64,000 nt of DNA from Burkholderiales bacterium (lineage in GTDB: Bacteria; Pseudomonadota; Gammaproteobacteria; Burkholderiales; SG8-39). Of this stretch, positions 43,794 through 52,988 are shown piece by piece. Every line of letters begins with the position of its first letter. The stretch's first letter is position 1. Location of the stretch: NCBI GenBank assembly GCA_014860445.1, contig JACZJT010000027.1, positions 89,927 to 153,926 of the forward strand, written 5' to 3'. A program made the position numbers and the translations under genes. Below the pieces are notes generated by a model, which saw only the letters and a list, made by a program, of their open reading frames with translations, had not been told where the DNA came from and made no database searches.

Positions 43794-45206
43794 ATGCTTA
43801 CTCGACGAGATTTTTTCCGTGGTGCGGGCGCGGTGACGGCCGCCGTGACCGCCGCGACGGTGAGCAAGGTCGCCATGGCGGCTTTGCCCGAACCCGTTAT
43901 TCAAACCAAGCCGGACACCATGCCGCCGCTGGTCCCCGGTTCCGGCCGACCCTACAACCCGGTGGTGACGCTCAACGGCTGGACCCTGCCCTGGCGCATG
44001 AACCAGGGCGTGAAGGAGTTCCACCTGGTTGCCGAACCGGTAGTGCGCCAGATGTCGCCCGGATTCACGGCGCATCTGTGGGGCTACAACGGCCAGTCGC
44101 CCGGGCCGACCATCGAGGTGGTGGAAGGCGATCGCGTGCGCATGTTCGTCACCAACAAACTGCCCGAGCACACCAGCATCCACTGGCACGGCCAGCGCCT
44201 GCCCAACGGCATGGACGGCGTCGCCGGCCTGAACCAGAAAGCGATTCAGCCGGGAAAGACCATGGTCTACGAATTCGTTGCGCGCCGGCCGGGCACCTTC
44301 ATGTATCACCCCCACGCCGACGAGATGACGCAGATGGCCATGGGCATGATGGGTTCCTGGGTCACGCACCCGAAGGGGAAACATCCGCTGATCGATGAAG
44401 TCGATCGCGATTTCGTGTTCCTGCTCAATGCCTATGACGTCGATCCAGGCAGCTATACGCCCAAGATCATGACCATGATGGACTTCAACCTGTGGTCCTG
44501 GAACAGCCGCATTTTTCCGGGCATCGATCCGCTGGTCGTGCGCAAGAACGACAGGGTGCGCATACGCATCGGCAACCTGACCATGACCAACCACCCGATA
44601 CACCTGCACGGCCACGAGTTTCTGGTCACCGGCACTGACGGCGGGCCGACGCCCAAGTCCAGCCGCTGGCCGGAGGTGACTACGGATGTGGCGGTGGGCC
44701 AGATGCGCCAGGTCGATTTCCTTGCCGACGAGGAAGGCGACTGGGCGTTTCACTGCCACAAGAGCCATCACACCATGAACGCGATGGGTCACGATGTGCC
44801 AACCATGATAGGCGTGGATCATCGCGGCGTGGTCAAGCAGATCACCAATCTGCTGCCGGACTACATGGTGATGGCCGAGCGCGGCATGGCCGATATGACC
44901 GAAATGGAAATGCCCCTGCCCGACAACACCGAGCCGATGATGGGCGGACAAGGCCCCTTCGGCTCAGTCGAAATGGGCGGGATGTTCAGCGTGCTCAAGG
45001 TGCGCAAGAACCAAAAGCCGGGTGATTACAAGGATCCGGGCTGGTACCAGCACCCGCAAGGCACGATCGCATTCGAGTGGAACGGGCCGCTGTCGCAACC
45101 GGCGCGCTTCCGGTCCGAGGGCGGGCAATCGATGCCCGCAAACAAGGTGTCGAAGAACACCGTGGAAGTGCAGGTGCGCAAGCCCGGCAGCCGGGGCGGT
45201 CGATGA
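43794..45206 (+). CDS. Multicopper oxidase (Tat-exported), copper resistance type
   Basis: The 470-residue protein begins MLTRRDFFRGAGAVTAA, a Tat signal. Copper motifs are HWHG, HPHADEMTQM, HPIHLHGHEF and HCHKSHH. Only the arrangement of about two to three cupredoxin domains can be told; it is shorter than CopA. GGGAGAATTC precedes the ATG. It shares an operon with a cupredoxin and CusF. It differs strongly from the oxidase at 37500, so the two are not recent duplicates. Confidence 0.9.
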   Translation: MLTRRDFFRGAGAVTAAVTAATVSKVAMAALPEPVIQTKPDTMPPLVPGSGRPYNPVVTLNGWTLPWRMNQGVKEFHLVAEPVVRQMSPGFTAHLWGYNGQSPGPTIEVVEGDRVRMFVTNKLPEHTSIHWHGQRLPNGMDGVAGLNQKAIQPGKTMVYEFVARRPGTFMYHPHADEMTQMAMGMMGSWVTHPKGKHPLIDEVDRDFVFLLNAYDVDPGSYTPKIMTMMDFNLWSWNSRIFPGIDPLVVRKNDRVRIRIGNLTMTNHPIHLHGHEFLVTGTDGGPTPKSSRWPEVTTDVAVGQMRQVDFLADEEGDWAFHCHKSHHTMNAMGHDVPTMIGVDHRGVVKQITNLLPDYMVMAERGMADMTEMEMPLPDNTEPMMGGQGPFGSVEMGGMFSVLKVRKNQKPGDYKDPGWYQHPQGTIAFEWNGPLSQPARFRSEGGQSMPANKVSKNTVEVQVRKPGSRGGR

Positions 45207-45238
45207 GCGCCCATTCGAAAACGACACCGGAAGGAAAG

Positions 45239-45736
45239 ATGATGCAAACCAGATCCCTGATGCTGGCCGCGATGCTGTCAATCAGCGCCACCTCCAACGG
45301 CGTGCTCGCCAGCGGTACGCACGCGGGCGGCCACGACGATGAGGCCATTGGCGTTCCCGGCGACCCAGCCAAGGTCACCCGGACGATTGCTGTGGATATG
45401 AGCGACAACATGCGTTTCACGCCGGATCGCATCAAGGTCAGCCGGGGCGAAACCATACGCTTCAGGATAAGCAATTCGGGCAAGCTCAAGCACGAGCTGG
45501 TGCTGGGCACGAAGAAGGAGCTGGAGGAGCACTACAAGGCAATGTTGAAATTCCCGGAAATGGAACACGAAGAGGAAAACATGGTCACGCTGGCTCCGGC
45601 AAAAACGGGCGAGATCGTCTGGAAGTTCACGAAATCCGGCAAGGTCGATTTCGCCTGCCTGAAAGCCGGCCACTACGACGCCGGGATGAAAGGGCAGGTC
45701 ATCGTCACCGCGAAGAAGAAACAGGGCTACAAGTGA
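45239..45736 (+). CDS. Plastocyanin-like cupredoxin
   Basis: I start at ATG 45239, behind GGAAGGAAAG; an in-frame ATG at 45203 overlaps the oxidase stop. The 165 residues have a signal peptide and a cupredoxin fold with copper ligands in LKHELVLG (His) and FACLKAGHYDAGM (Cys, His, Met), a type 1 site. It likely passes electrons or copper to the oxidase coded just upstream. Confidence 0.9.
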   Translation: MMQTRSLMLAAMLSISATSNGVLASGTHAGGHDDEAIGVPGDPAKVTRTIAVDMSDNMRFTPDRIKVSRGETIRFRISNSGKLKHELVLGTKKELEEHYKAMLKFPEMEHEEENMVTLAPAKTGEIVWKFTKSGKVDFACLKAGHYDAGMKGQVIVTAKKKQGYK

Positions 45737-45804
45737 GGGCCATGCCGCTCACGAGTATTGAGTCAGCGCAACCACTTAACCGTTACCAAGGAAAGGAACC
45801 AAAC

Positions 45805-46164
45805 ATGAAATCCAAAAGCACCATACTCTCGATGAGCGTTTTCGCTCTTGCTGTTGTCGCGTCGTCTGGCGCCGTCGCGCAGGCCACGATGAGCGGCGGC
45901 AAAATGGGCGAAATGAAAATGCAGCAGTCATCCGAGGCGGTCGATATGACTGATGGCGTAGTACGCAAAGTTGATAAAAACGCCAAGAAGATCACCATCA
46001 AACACGGCCCGATCAAGAACCTCGACATGCCGGGAATGACCATGGTATTTCAGACCAAGGATCAGGCTCTCTTGGAGAAAGTACAGAAAGGCGACAAGGT
46101 GAAATTCAAAGCGGCGATCGATGGCAGCGCCATGGTCATTACTGAAATCCAGTTGTTGAAATAG
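45805..46164 (+). CDS. CusF-like periplasmic copper-binding protein
   Basis: ATG 45805 follows AAAGGAACC and yields 119 residues with a signal peptide. The CusF_Ec fold is marked by TDGVVRKVDKNAKKITIKHG, the Met ligands in MPGMTMVFQ and GDKVKFKAAID. It chaperones Cu(I)/Ag(I) to an efflux pump. Here it ends the metal operon, without cusBA. Confidence 0.9.
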   Translation: MKSKSTILSMSVFALAVVASSGAVAQATMSGGKMGEMKMQQSSEAVDMTDGVVRKVDKNAKKITIKHGPIKNLDMPGMTMVFQTKDQALLEKVQKGDKVKFKAAIDGSAMVITEIQLLK

Positions 46165-46198
46165 CGGCAACCATTAACGCTCATGGGGCCGCTGTGTC

Positions 46199-47536
46199 TC
46201 ACTGCGGCGCGGGCGTCACCAGATCCCTGACGGTCAGTTCATGCAACTCGCCCTCGAACGCCAGGTTGACTTTTGCCAGTATGGATTCGATCTCCTCCGG
46301 CGCCGGCAATGACTGCGGCCCCAGGTACTGCTCTTCGCCGGCCGTGCGCACCTTGTGCAGCAGTTCCTTAAGCGATATCGAGCCGATGTCGCGGCTGGGC
46401 AGGTAGGCCGGCGGATCGTCGCCGGTCAGCACCAACAGGCCGCCATGCTGGAGCGAGTCCAGGACCCGTTGCAGCGCATAGGTGGGCACGCCCAGCCGTT
46501 GCGTCAGTCCGAAAAACGTCCACGCCGCCCCGCCTTCCCGGTAGGTCTTTCCGATCAGGTACATCAGCATCAAGGCGACGCGCTCGCGCATGCGATTGCT
46601 CAGCCGCGGTTCCCCCTGCTCCAGCACCAGGTATTCTGGATACTGGCTGTAGAACGCGATGCTCGCGCCTAGCAGCAGGATCAGCCAGTTGAGGTAGAGC
46701 CAGACCAGAAACAGCAGGAAGATCGCGAAACTCGAATAGATTGCGGCGTACTGGGTCGAGGTCCGGGCGAACTCCGCAAACGCCCAGCTCGCTGCCTGCC
46801 ACAGCATTCCGGCGACGATACCGCCGGTCAGCGCGGCGCTCAGCTTTACCCGGGTATTCGGGGCGAAACGGTAGGCGAAGACAAACACCGCAATGACGAA
46901 AAACACCGGAATCGTCTGGCCAAGGGCGTAGACGACGCCGCCTGCGGGTTCGACCGCGAGCAGGCTCTTTACCCACGGCGTCGCCATGATGGTGGCAGTG
47001 ATGCCGATGATCGAGAAGATCAACACCGGGCCGATCAGCAGCACGCTCAGGTAGCCGCTGGAACGCCGCGCTAAACTGCGCAATTGCGGCACATGCCAGA
47101 TGAAGTTGACCGATTCCTCGATTTTCTGCATCAGCGATACCACGGTGTAGATCAGCATCGCGAGGCCGATGGAGCCGAGCACTTTGACATCGAGGTTGGA
47201 GATGAATTTGATGATCCATTTGCTCACGTCCACGCTTTTCTCGCCCAGCGGGGCGAGAAACTTGAGCAGAATCGGATCGATCTGGTTGTACACCCCGAAG
47301 GCTTTGAGCACCGAAAAACTCAGCGCGAGCAGGGGCACCAGCGACAGCAGCGTGGTGAAGACGAGACCGGTCGCGCGCAAGGTCAGTTGGCCGTAGGCGA
47401 GGTCGCGCACCAGGACCAGCAGCATCCGCAGCGGCCGGATCAGCAGCGCACGCCAGCCTGTGCGCCCGTCGAAGCGGCCGCTCCATATGGCCGCATAGAC
47501 GGCGGACTTAAATCCGACGGGTTTCGTGACTTCCAT
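46199..47536 (-). CDS. YihY/virulence factor BrkB family membrane protein
   Basis: The 445-residue protein has about six TM helices of the YihY (UPF0761) domain, including TLLSLVPLLALSFSVLKAFG and the STQYAAIYSSFAIFLLFLVW segment. A cytoplasmic C-terminal domain of about 140 residues, winged-helix-like, follows; this longer form is typical of betaproteobacteria. Function is unknown. It lies 12 bases downstream of rsmE. Confidence 0.92.
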   Translation of the reverse strand: MEVTKPVGFKSAVYAAIWSGRFDGRTGWRALLIRPLRMLLVLVRDLAYGQLTLRATGLVFTTLLSLVPLLALSFSVLKAFGVYNQIDPILLKFLAPLGEKSVDVSKWIIKFISNLDVKVLGSIGLAMLIYTVVSLMQKIEESVNFIWHVPQLRSLARRSSGYLSVLLIGPVLIFSIIGITATIMATPWVKSLLAVEPAGGVVYALGQTIPVFFVIAVFVFAYRFAPNTRVKLSAALTGGIVAGMLWQAASWAFAEFARTSTQYAAIYSSFAIFLLFLVWLYLNWLILLLGASIAFYSQYPEYLVLEQGEPRLSNRMRERVALMLMYLIGKTYREGGAAWTFFGLTQRLGVPTYALQRVLDSLQHGGLLVLTGDDPPAYLPSRDIGSISLKELLHKVRTAGEEQYLGPQSLPAPEEIESILAKVNLAFEGELHELTVRDLVTPAPQ

Positions 47537-47548
47537 TGTGCGCTTTCA

Positions 47549-48298
47549 TCATAGATCTCCCCACAAGGCCTGCAGTACCGCGAGCGCGGCTATCGGCGCG
47601 GTTTCGGTGCGTAGTATGCGCCGTCCGAGGCTGACGGGCTCGAATCCGCTGGCCTGGGCCGCCTGATGTTCGGCTGGCGCGAATCCGCCTTCGGCGCCGA
47701 TCAGGAGCACGGTCGCAGGCGCCGGCGCGATCCGTTTCAGCGGCGTGTCCGCCTGCGGCGACAGCATCAGCAGACGCTTGCCGCGGTCAACCGCGGCAAG
47801 ATAGGCGTAGAGTTTTTGCACCGGCGCGACGATCGGCACGCGGTTGCGGCCGCATTGTTCGCAGGCCGCGATCACCACATGCTGCCAGTGCTGCTGGCGC
47901 TTGCCGGCGCGTTCGCCGGCGAGTTTCACCACGCTGCGCTCCGTGGCCAGCGGCTGAATCGCCGTGACACCGAGTTCGGTGGCTTTCTGCAGGCTGAAAT
48001 CCATGCGTTCGCCGGCCGAAATGCCCAGGGCCAGCGTGATGTCCAGCGGAGATTCGCACTCGCTTGCATGGTGTTCGGCCACGCGCACCCTGACTTCGCG
48101 TTTGCTTACGGCGAGGATGCTGGCCTGGTATTCCCCGCCGGCGCCGTTGAACAGGCTCAGCGCATCGCCTGCCTGCAGGCGCAGCACCGTCACCGCGTGG
48201 CGGGCGGCCCCCTCGGGCAGGCTGATTTCGGCGCCCGGCGAAAGCGCCAGATCGCAGTACAGTCGCGTTCCCGCAATTCGAGGCGATGGCGGCTTCAT
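47549..48298 (-). CDS. rsmE: 16S rRNA m3U1498 methyltransferase
   Basis: The 249 residues comprise an N-terminal PUA-like domain and a SPOUT methyltransferase domain with LLIGAEGGFAPAEH and SLGRRILRTETA, the SAM-binding knot. It methylates U1498 in 16S rRNA. It is followed closely by yihY. Confidence 0.95.
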   Translation of the reverse strand: MKPPSPRIAGTRLYCDLALSPGAEISLPEGAARHAVTVLRLQAGDALSLFNGAGGEYQASILAVSKREVRVRVAEHHASECESPLDITLALGISAGERMDFSLQKATELGVTAIQPLATERSVVKLAGERAGKRQQHWQHVVIAACEQCGRNRVPIVAPVQKLYAYLAAVDRGKRLLMLSPQADTPLKRIAPAPATVLLIGAEGGFAPAEHQAAQASGFEPVSLGRRILRTETAPIAALAVLQALWGDL

Positions 48299-48370
48299 GC
48301 TAAAATTTTAACACTCGTGCGCAATGCCCCCCCGACATATGTTCAATCCGCGAAACAGCAGGAATAGCGC

Positions 48371-49093
48371 GTGAGTCACGCGATCGCGGTCGAGAACCTG
48401 GTCAAGCGCTACGGCCGGGTGCTGGCGGTGGACGATATGGGTTTCCAGGTCGGGCGCGGCACCACCTGCGCGTTGCTCGGCGGAAACGGCGCGGGCAAGA
48501 CCACGACACTCGCAATCCTGCTGGGCGTATTGCTCCCGAGTTCGGGCAGCGTGCGCGTGCTGGACGTGGACATGGCGCGCGAGCGCTACCGCGCGCTGCC
48601 GCGCATGAACTTCACTTCGCCCTATGTCGATCTGCCGAAGAAGCTCACGGTGGAAGAGAACCTGGTGGTTTTTTCCCATCTCTACGGTTTGAAGCGGATC
48701 CGCGCGCGCATCGCGGAGCTTGCGGAGCAATTCGAATTCGCGCCGCTGCTCAAGCGCGACTACGGCACGCTTTCGGCCGGCCAGCGCACGCGCGTGTCGG
48801 TGGCGAAGGCGCTGCTGAACCGGCCCGATGTCCTGCTGCTGGACGAGCCCACCGCCTCGCTGGATCCGGACATCGCCGACCGCATCCGTGCGCACCTCGT
48901 CGAGTATCAGAAGCAGTCCGGCGCCACACTGCTTCTCGCTTCGCACAACATGGTCGAAGTCGAGCGCATCTGCCACCAGGTGCTGATGATGAAGCAGGGC
49001 CGCATCGTCGATCACGGTTCGCCGAACGAGCTGATCGCGCGCTACGGCCGCAGCACTATGGAAGAGGTGTTCCTCGACGTGGCGCGCGCATGA
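48371..49093 (+). CDS. ABC transporter ATP-binding protein
   Basis: GTG 48371 starts a 240-residue ATPase with Walker A GGNGAGKTT, signature LSAGQRTRV, Walker B VLLLDEPTASLDP and H-loop SHNM. It matches the DrrA/NodI/CcmA-like drug-export subfamily. The permease gene overlaps it by 4 bases (ATGA). Substrate is unknown. Confidence 0.95.
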   Translation: MSHAIAVENLVKRYGRVLAVDDMGFQVGRGTTCALLGGNGAGKTTTLAILLGVLLPSSGSVRVLDVDMARERYRALPRMNFTSPYVDLPKKLTVEENLVVFSHLYGLKRIRARIAELAEQFEFAPLLKRDYGTLSAGQRTRVSVAKALLNRPDVLLLDEPTASLDPDIADRIRAHLVEYQKQSGATLLLASHNMVEVERICHQVLMMKQGRIVDHGSPNELIARYGRSTMEEVFLDVARA

Positions 49094-49887
49094 GCGGCTC
49101 GCTGCAACGGATCTACGGCATGGTGCTGCGCCACGTCTACCTGTGGCGCAGGTCCTGGGTGCGGGTGATCGAAACCGCCTATTGGCCGACCATGAACATG
49201 GTGCTGTGGGGTTTCATCGCCAAGTTCTTCTCTGCCCACTCCCCTCTCGTTGCGCAGGTGCCGGCGCTGCTGATTTCGGGGCTGCTGTTGTGGGAAGTCT
49301 TGTTTCGCGGGCAGATCGCGTTCGCACTGGCTTTTCTCGAGGAACTGTATTCGCGCAACCTCGGCCATCTGTTTGTGAGCCCGCTGCGGCCGGTCGAACT
49401 GATCGCGTCGATGGTGACGGTGAGCTTTTTGCGCACCTGCGTAGGCGTAGGCGTCGCGGCGGGCCTGGCATTGGTGTTGTACGCGGCCTCGATTTTCGAT
49501 CTGGGCCTGCCGCTGGTGGCCTTCTTCGCCAATCTGCTCGTCACCGGCTGGGCCGTGGGCCTGATGGTGGCAGCGCTGGTGCTGCGTTACGGCTTGGCGG
49601 CGGAAAACCTCGCCTGGGGCACGATTTTCATCATTGCACCGATTTCCGGCATCTACTATCCGATCAGTGTGCTGCCGGGCTGGTTGCAGAACATCGCGCG
49701 CTGCCTGCCGACCAGCTATGTGTTCGAAGGCATGCGCGGCGTGCTGCTCGAATCGACATTCAAGTGGAACCTGTTATTCGGCGCAGTGGCCTTGAATGCG
49801 GTCTACATCGCCCTGGGTGCCGGGATATTTTTCGCCGCTTTTCGCGGCGCGCGCGAGCGCGGAGCCCTGCTGCAGATGGGGGAGTAG
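49090..49887 (+). CDS. ABC-2 type permease
   Basis: The 265 residues form six TM helices of the ABC-2 export family, with the FVSPLRPVELI and APISGIYYPISVLPGW segments typical of NodJ/DrrB-like permeases. It starts within the ATPase stop, forming a two-gene exporter. Confidence 0.92.
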   Translation: MSGSLQRIYGMVLRHVYLWRRSWVRVIETAYWPTMNMVLWGFIAKFFSAHSPLVAQVPALLISGLLLWEVLFRGQIAFALAFLEELYSRNLGHLFVSPLRPVELIASMVTVSFLRTCVGVGVAAGLALVLYAASIFDLGLPLVAFFANLLVTGWAVGLMVAALVLRYGLAAENLAWGTIFIIAPISGIYYPISVLPGWLQNIARCLPTSYVFEGMRGVLLESTFKWNLLFGAVALNAVYIALGAGIFFAAFRGARERGALLQMGE

Positions 49888-49910
49888 CGGCGCTTGCCGC
49901 GCGCTTCTCG

Positions 49911-50369
49911 CTAGGCCTGCCTCCAGGGATGGTCCAGCTTTCCTTGCTGAAAGTCGGTGAGGCGCGCGCGCAAATCGTCGGGTATGGGCACGGCGCGCTT
50001 GGTCTCAAAGGAAAAAACGCACAAGGTGAGTTGCGCCGTAATTCTGGTCTGACCGTCGAGCAAGGCGGCTACCGCCAGCGTGAGCGAGCTCTTGCCGATG
50101 CGATCGACTTTCAGCGTCAGGGTGATGACCTCGCCGATCTTTGAAGGCGCGACGAAATCGCATTGGATGTTGACCATGGGCAGTCCCAGCCGCCGCGCGG
50201 TGATGAAGTCCGCGTAGTTGACTTCCAGCGCGTGGTTGAACCAGTCTTCCACCAGCCCGTTGAACATCACGAAGTAGTGCGGATAAAAAATGATGCCTGC
50301 CGGATCGCAGTGCGAGAAGCGAACCAGCATGTCGCTGTAGAAGACGTCTTTCCGGGTTTCGGTGCTCAT
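49911..50369 (-). CDS. 4-hydroxybenzoyl-CoA thioesterase-type acyl-CoA thioesterase
   Basis: The start is ATG 50369 with GAGGAA upstream, giving 152 residues. It has a hotdog fold with catalytic Asp in SHCDPAGIIFYPHYF. Members hydrolyse aryl- or short acyl-CoA. The leader on the minus strand carries the two-hairpin element at 50393-50468. Confidence 0.92.
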   Translation of the reverse strand: MSTETRKDVFYSDMLVRFSHCDPAGIIFYPHYFVMFNGLVEDWFNHALEVNYADFITARRLGLPMVNIQCDFVAPSKIGEVITLTLKVDRIGKSSLTLAVAALLDGQTRITAQLTLCVFSFETKRAVPIPDDLRARLTDFQQGKLDHPWRQA

Positions 50370-50392
50370 GTTCGGTTCCTCGCCTTGAGTCT

Positions 50393-50468
50393 GTTGCAAC
50401 AGGAGGGGAGATCTACCCTCATGCTCCCTTCTATCGGAGCGTTGCAAAGTTCATTTTGCAATGGGTTC
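50393..50468 (-). promoter_or_regulatory. Two-hairpin leader element upstream of the thioesterase gene
   Basis: Read on the minus strand, it aligns without gaps over 76 bases with the element before aceF (18454-18529), about two-thirds identical. Shared blocks include TTGCA..ATGAA, TGCAACG and TCCCCTC. Stem 1 (TTGCAA with TTGCAA) and stem 2 (GAGGG with its complement) are kept, one base pair having changed on both sides (G-C to A-T). It ends 23 bases before the start codon. Confidence 0.6.
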
Positions 50469-50591
50469 ATGGCGCGATTATGCTCGCCTACAACCTGGCG
50501 CGACAATGAATTCCGCTTGTCGGCGCTCCCGGCTGGAGGGCGCGCTTCCGCGTCTGCGTGTTTGTGATTAAATCGGGTGATGGAGGTGAGC

Positions 50592-52547
50592 ATGACGCAA
50601 CAGCAGTTTCCCGGTCGGATTTTCTTTCTAAGCGACGACCCCGAAAAAATCGGAGTTCAGCTCGCCGGCAGGGATCTGGAGTTGGACGTCGCCATGCCGC
50701 TGCGCGACAACGTCTCGACCGATGAAATGACGCCGCAGACGGTATGCCTGCTGTTCGATGAGCGCATCGGCGCGGGTCTGTTGCTCGCCTATCGAACCGG
50801 GGACCGGCTGCCCATCGTCAGGAACGCCATCAAGGCGGGCGGCTTTTCGGTCATCGTCGCTGGCAAGCGCTACGGCAAGGGCTCTTCGCGCGAGCACAGC
50901 CCGCTCGCCCATGTCGCTGCGGGCATACGCCTGATCGTCGCGGAGAGCTTCGAGCGCATTTTCCGCCAGAATTGCGACAATCTCGGCTTGTTCACTTCGA
51001 GCGATTTCGGTCTCATCGGCCGCATCCGGGCCGGGGAGGCCATTTCAGTCGAAGAACTCGTGGGCGGGCGCGAAGCGCTTGCGGCCGACCTGCTGCGCAG
51101 CGGCGGGCTGCTGGCTTATGGCAAGCGGAGGGGAATGTCGGCCTCCGCAGTCCCGCGGCAGGCTGCCCCGCCCGCTGCCGAGGCAGGCGGTCCGCAGACG
51201 CTGGTTGAGAAAATCCTCGCCCGCCATGCGCTCGATCCTGCCAGGCCGCTTGCGAGCGGCGAGGGCGGTTTTGTGCGCGCGGACTGGCGCTTCTCCATCG
51301 ACTATTACACCGGCATGATCGCGCACATACTGCACAGCAATTTCGCGCGCCCGGTGAACATGCACGACCGCGACCGGATCCTGCTGTTCGAGGACCACCT
51401 CACGTACGCGCACCGCAGCCCCATCCACATTCAGCAAGGCCTGCTGCCCGGGGTGAAGGACCTGTCCCGCGCACATCAGGAATTCGCCGAAGAGTATGGA
51501 CTGCGCAACCATGGCTATCTTCCCGGCGGAGAAGGGTCCGAGGGCATCTGCCACGCGATGATGGCGGAGCAGTACGCGCTGCCCGGTCTGGTCGTCGTCG
51601 GGACCGACTCGCACACCACGCACAGCGGCGCGCTCGGCTGCCTGGCGTTTGGTGTGGGTTCGACCGACATGGCTTTCAGCATGGTATACGGCGCGATCAG
51701 GCTGACCGTGCCGCAGACCCTGCGCATCGAACTGAACGGACGCCTGCCCGCAGGCGTGACCGCGAAAGACCTGGTCTTGCATCTGCTTGCGCTTCCCGAC
51801 ATCAAGGCGGGCGGGGGTGTCGGCAAGGTATTCGAATTCGCCGGGCCTGCAATCGCGCATCTTTCGACCGATGAGCGCGCCACGCTTACCAATATGACGG
51901 CCGAACTCGGCGGCTTCGCCGGCATCGTCGCCCCCGACGCAGAGACCTTGCGTTTTCTGCGCGAGCGCCGCGGCATCGAATTCAGACTCGAGCCCTGGAT
52001 GCGCAGCGACGAAGACGCGCGCTATTCCGCGGCCATTGCCGTCGACTGCGCCGCGTTGAGCCCGATGGTCGCCAGGCCGGGTGACCCGGGCAACGGCCTC
52101 ACATTGGCCGGCCTCGCGCCCAGAGCGAAAGTGGACATCGCCTATGGCGGGTCGTGCACCGCGGGCAAGCGCGAAGACTTCGATCAGTACCATGCCGTAC
52201 TCGCCTGGGCGGCCGACCAGGGCCTGCGCGCGGCTCCGGGAGTGAAGCTCTATTTGCAGTTTGGCACCATGGCGGTCAGGGATTATTGCGTCGCGCGCGG
52301 CTATCTGGAAGCGTTTGAGCGCGTCGGCGCGGAAATGCTTCTGCCTTCCTGCGGCGCGTGCGCCGGCGGCGGGCCCGGTTCTTCCACTCGCGCGGACGAG
52401 GTGACCGTGAGCGCGATCAACCGCAATTTTCCCGGCCGATCCGGTCCGGGCGAAGTATGGCTGGCGAGCCCGCCGACGGTGGCGGCCAGTGCGATCGCGG
52501 GAGAACTGGTTTCCTTCGGGGAATTGCGCGCACGCCATCGCGCATGA
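50592..52547 (+). CDS. Aconitase/isopropylmalate-dehydratase family fusion, swivel domain first
   Basis: ATG 50592 follows GGAGGTGAG; GTG/ATG at 50577/50580 are alternatives. The 651 residues begin with a LeuD-like swivel domain (about 35-170; GKRYGKGSSREHSPLA, NCDNLGL) and continue with a LeuC-like catalytic part (about 210-650; TDSHTTHSGALG). Cluster cysteines are in GGSCTAGKREDF and LPSCGACAGGG. The swivel-first order is the reverse of standard aconitase and recalls AcnB without its HEAT domain. It should isomerise a hydroxy di- or tricarboxylate; the precise substrate is open. Confidence 0.85.
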   Translation: MTQQQFPGRIFFLSDDPEKIGVQLAGRDLELDVAMPLRDNVSTDEMTPQTVCLLFDERIGAGLLLAYRTGDRLPIVRNAIKAGGFSVIVAGKRYGKGSSREHSPLAHVAAGIRLIVAESFERIFRQNCDNLGLFTSSDFGLIGRIRAGEAISVEELVGGREALAADLLRSGGLLAYGKRRGMSASAVPRQAAPPAAEAGGPQTLVEKILARHALDPARPLASGEGGFVRADWRFSIDYYTGMIAHILHSNFARPVNMHDRDRILLFEDHLTYAHRSPIHIQQGLLPGVKDLSRAHQEFAEEYGLRNHGYLPGGEGSEGICHAMMAEQYALPGLVVVGTDSHTTHSGALGCLAFGVGSTDMAFSMVYGAIRLTVPQTLRIELNGRLPAGVTAKDLVLHLLALPDIKAGGGVGKVFEFAGPAIAHLSTDERATLTNMTAELGGFAGIVAPDAETLRFLRERRGIEFRLEPWMRSDEDARYSAAIAVDCAALSPMVARPGDPGNGLTLAGLAPRAKVDIAYGGSCTAGKREDFDQYHAVLAWAADQGLRAAPGVKLYLQFGTMAVRDYCVARGYLEAFERVGAEMLLPSCGACAGGGPGSSTRADEVTVSAINRNFPGRSGPGEVWLASPPTVAASAIAGELVSFGELRARHRA

Positions 52548-52567
52548 ATGCAGGCGTGCCTGCGGAT

Positions 52568-52936
52568 TTACTTGGTGCAGGCCCAGGTAACAAGCGCGCA
52601 ATCGCCGGCCGCGCACAGACGCAGCGCCTTGGTTTCGGCTTCCTGACGCGTCGCGCCGGTGGCGGGGTAGTGCTTTTTCTGCCCGCGGGCCAGTGCGGCG
52701 CAGGCGTTGCTGAAACTCACCACGACTTCGCAGCGCGGATCGCCGCACTGATTCAGCGCCTCGGTCTTGGCCGCGCGCGAATTGGCGCCGTCTGACACGT
52801 AACCGAAACGGCCGGTTTCGCGTTGCAGGGCGATGGCGCCGTGCGCGCCTTTCTTCGCCGCCGACTTGGCCAGCGCCGGCTGCGCTGCACACGCAATGGC
52901 GGCGATCAATCCGAGACAAAGCAGTGCGGCGCGCAT
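52568..52936 (-). CDS. DUF4189 secreted protein
   Basis: ATG 52936 follows AGGAGGACTCC and gives 122 residues: a signal peptide (about 1-24) and a DUF4189 domain with GYVSDGANSRAAKTEALNQC and paired cysteines (GDPRCEVV, CAAGDCALV). Its function is not known. It is convergent with the aconitase-like gene. Confidence 0.85.
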   Translation of the reverse strand: MRAALLCLGLIAAIACAAQPALAKSAAKKGAHGAIALQRETGRFGYVSDGANSRAAKTEALNQCGDPRCEVVVSFSNACAALARGQKKHYPATGATRQEAETKALRLCAAGDCALVTWACTK

Positions 52937-52988
52937 GATGGAGTCCTCCTTTAGATGGTGGCGCAGGGGTTTTTCGAAGGCGCGCCCA

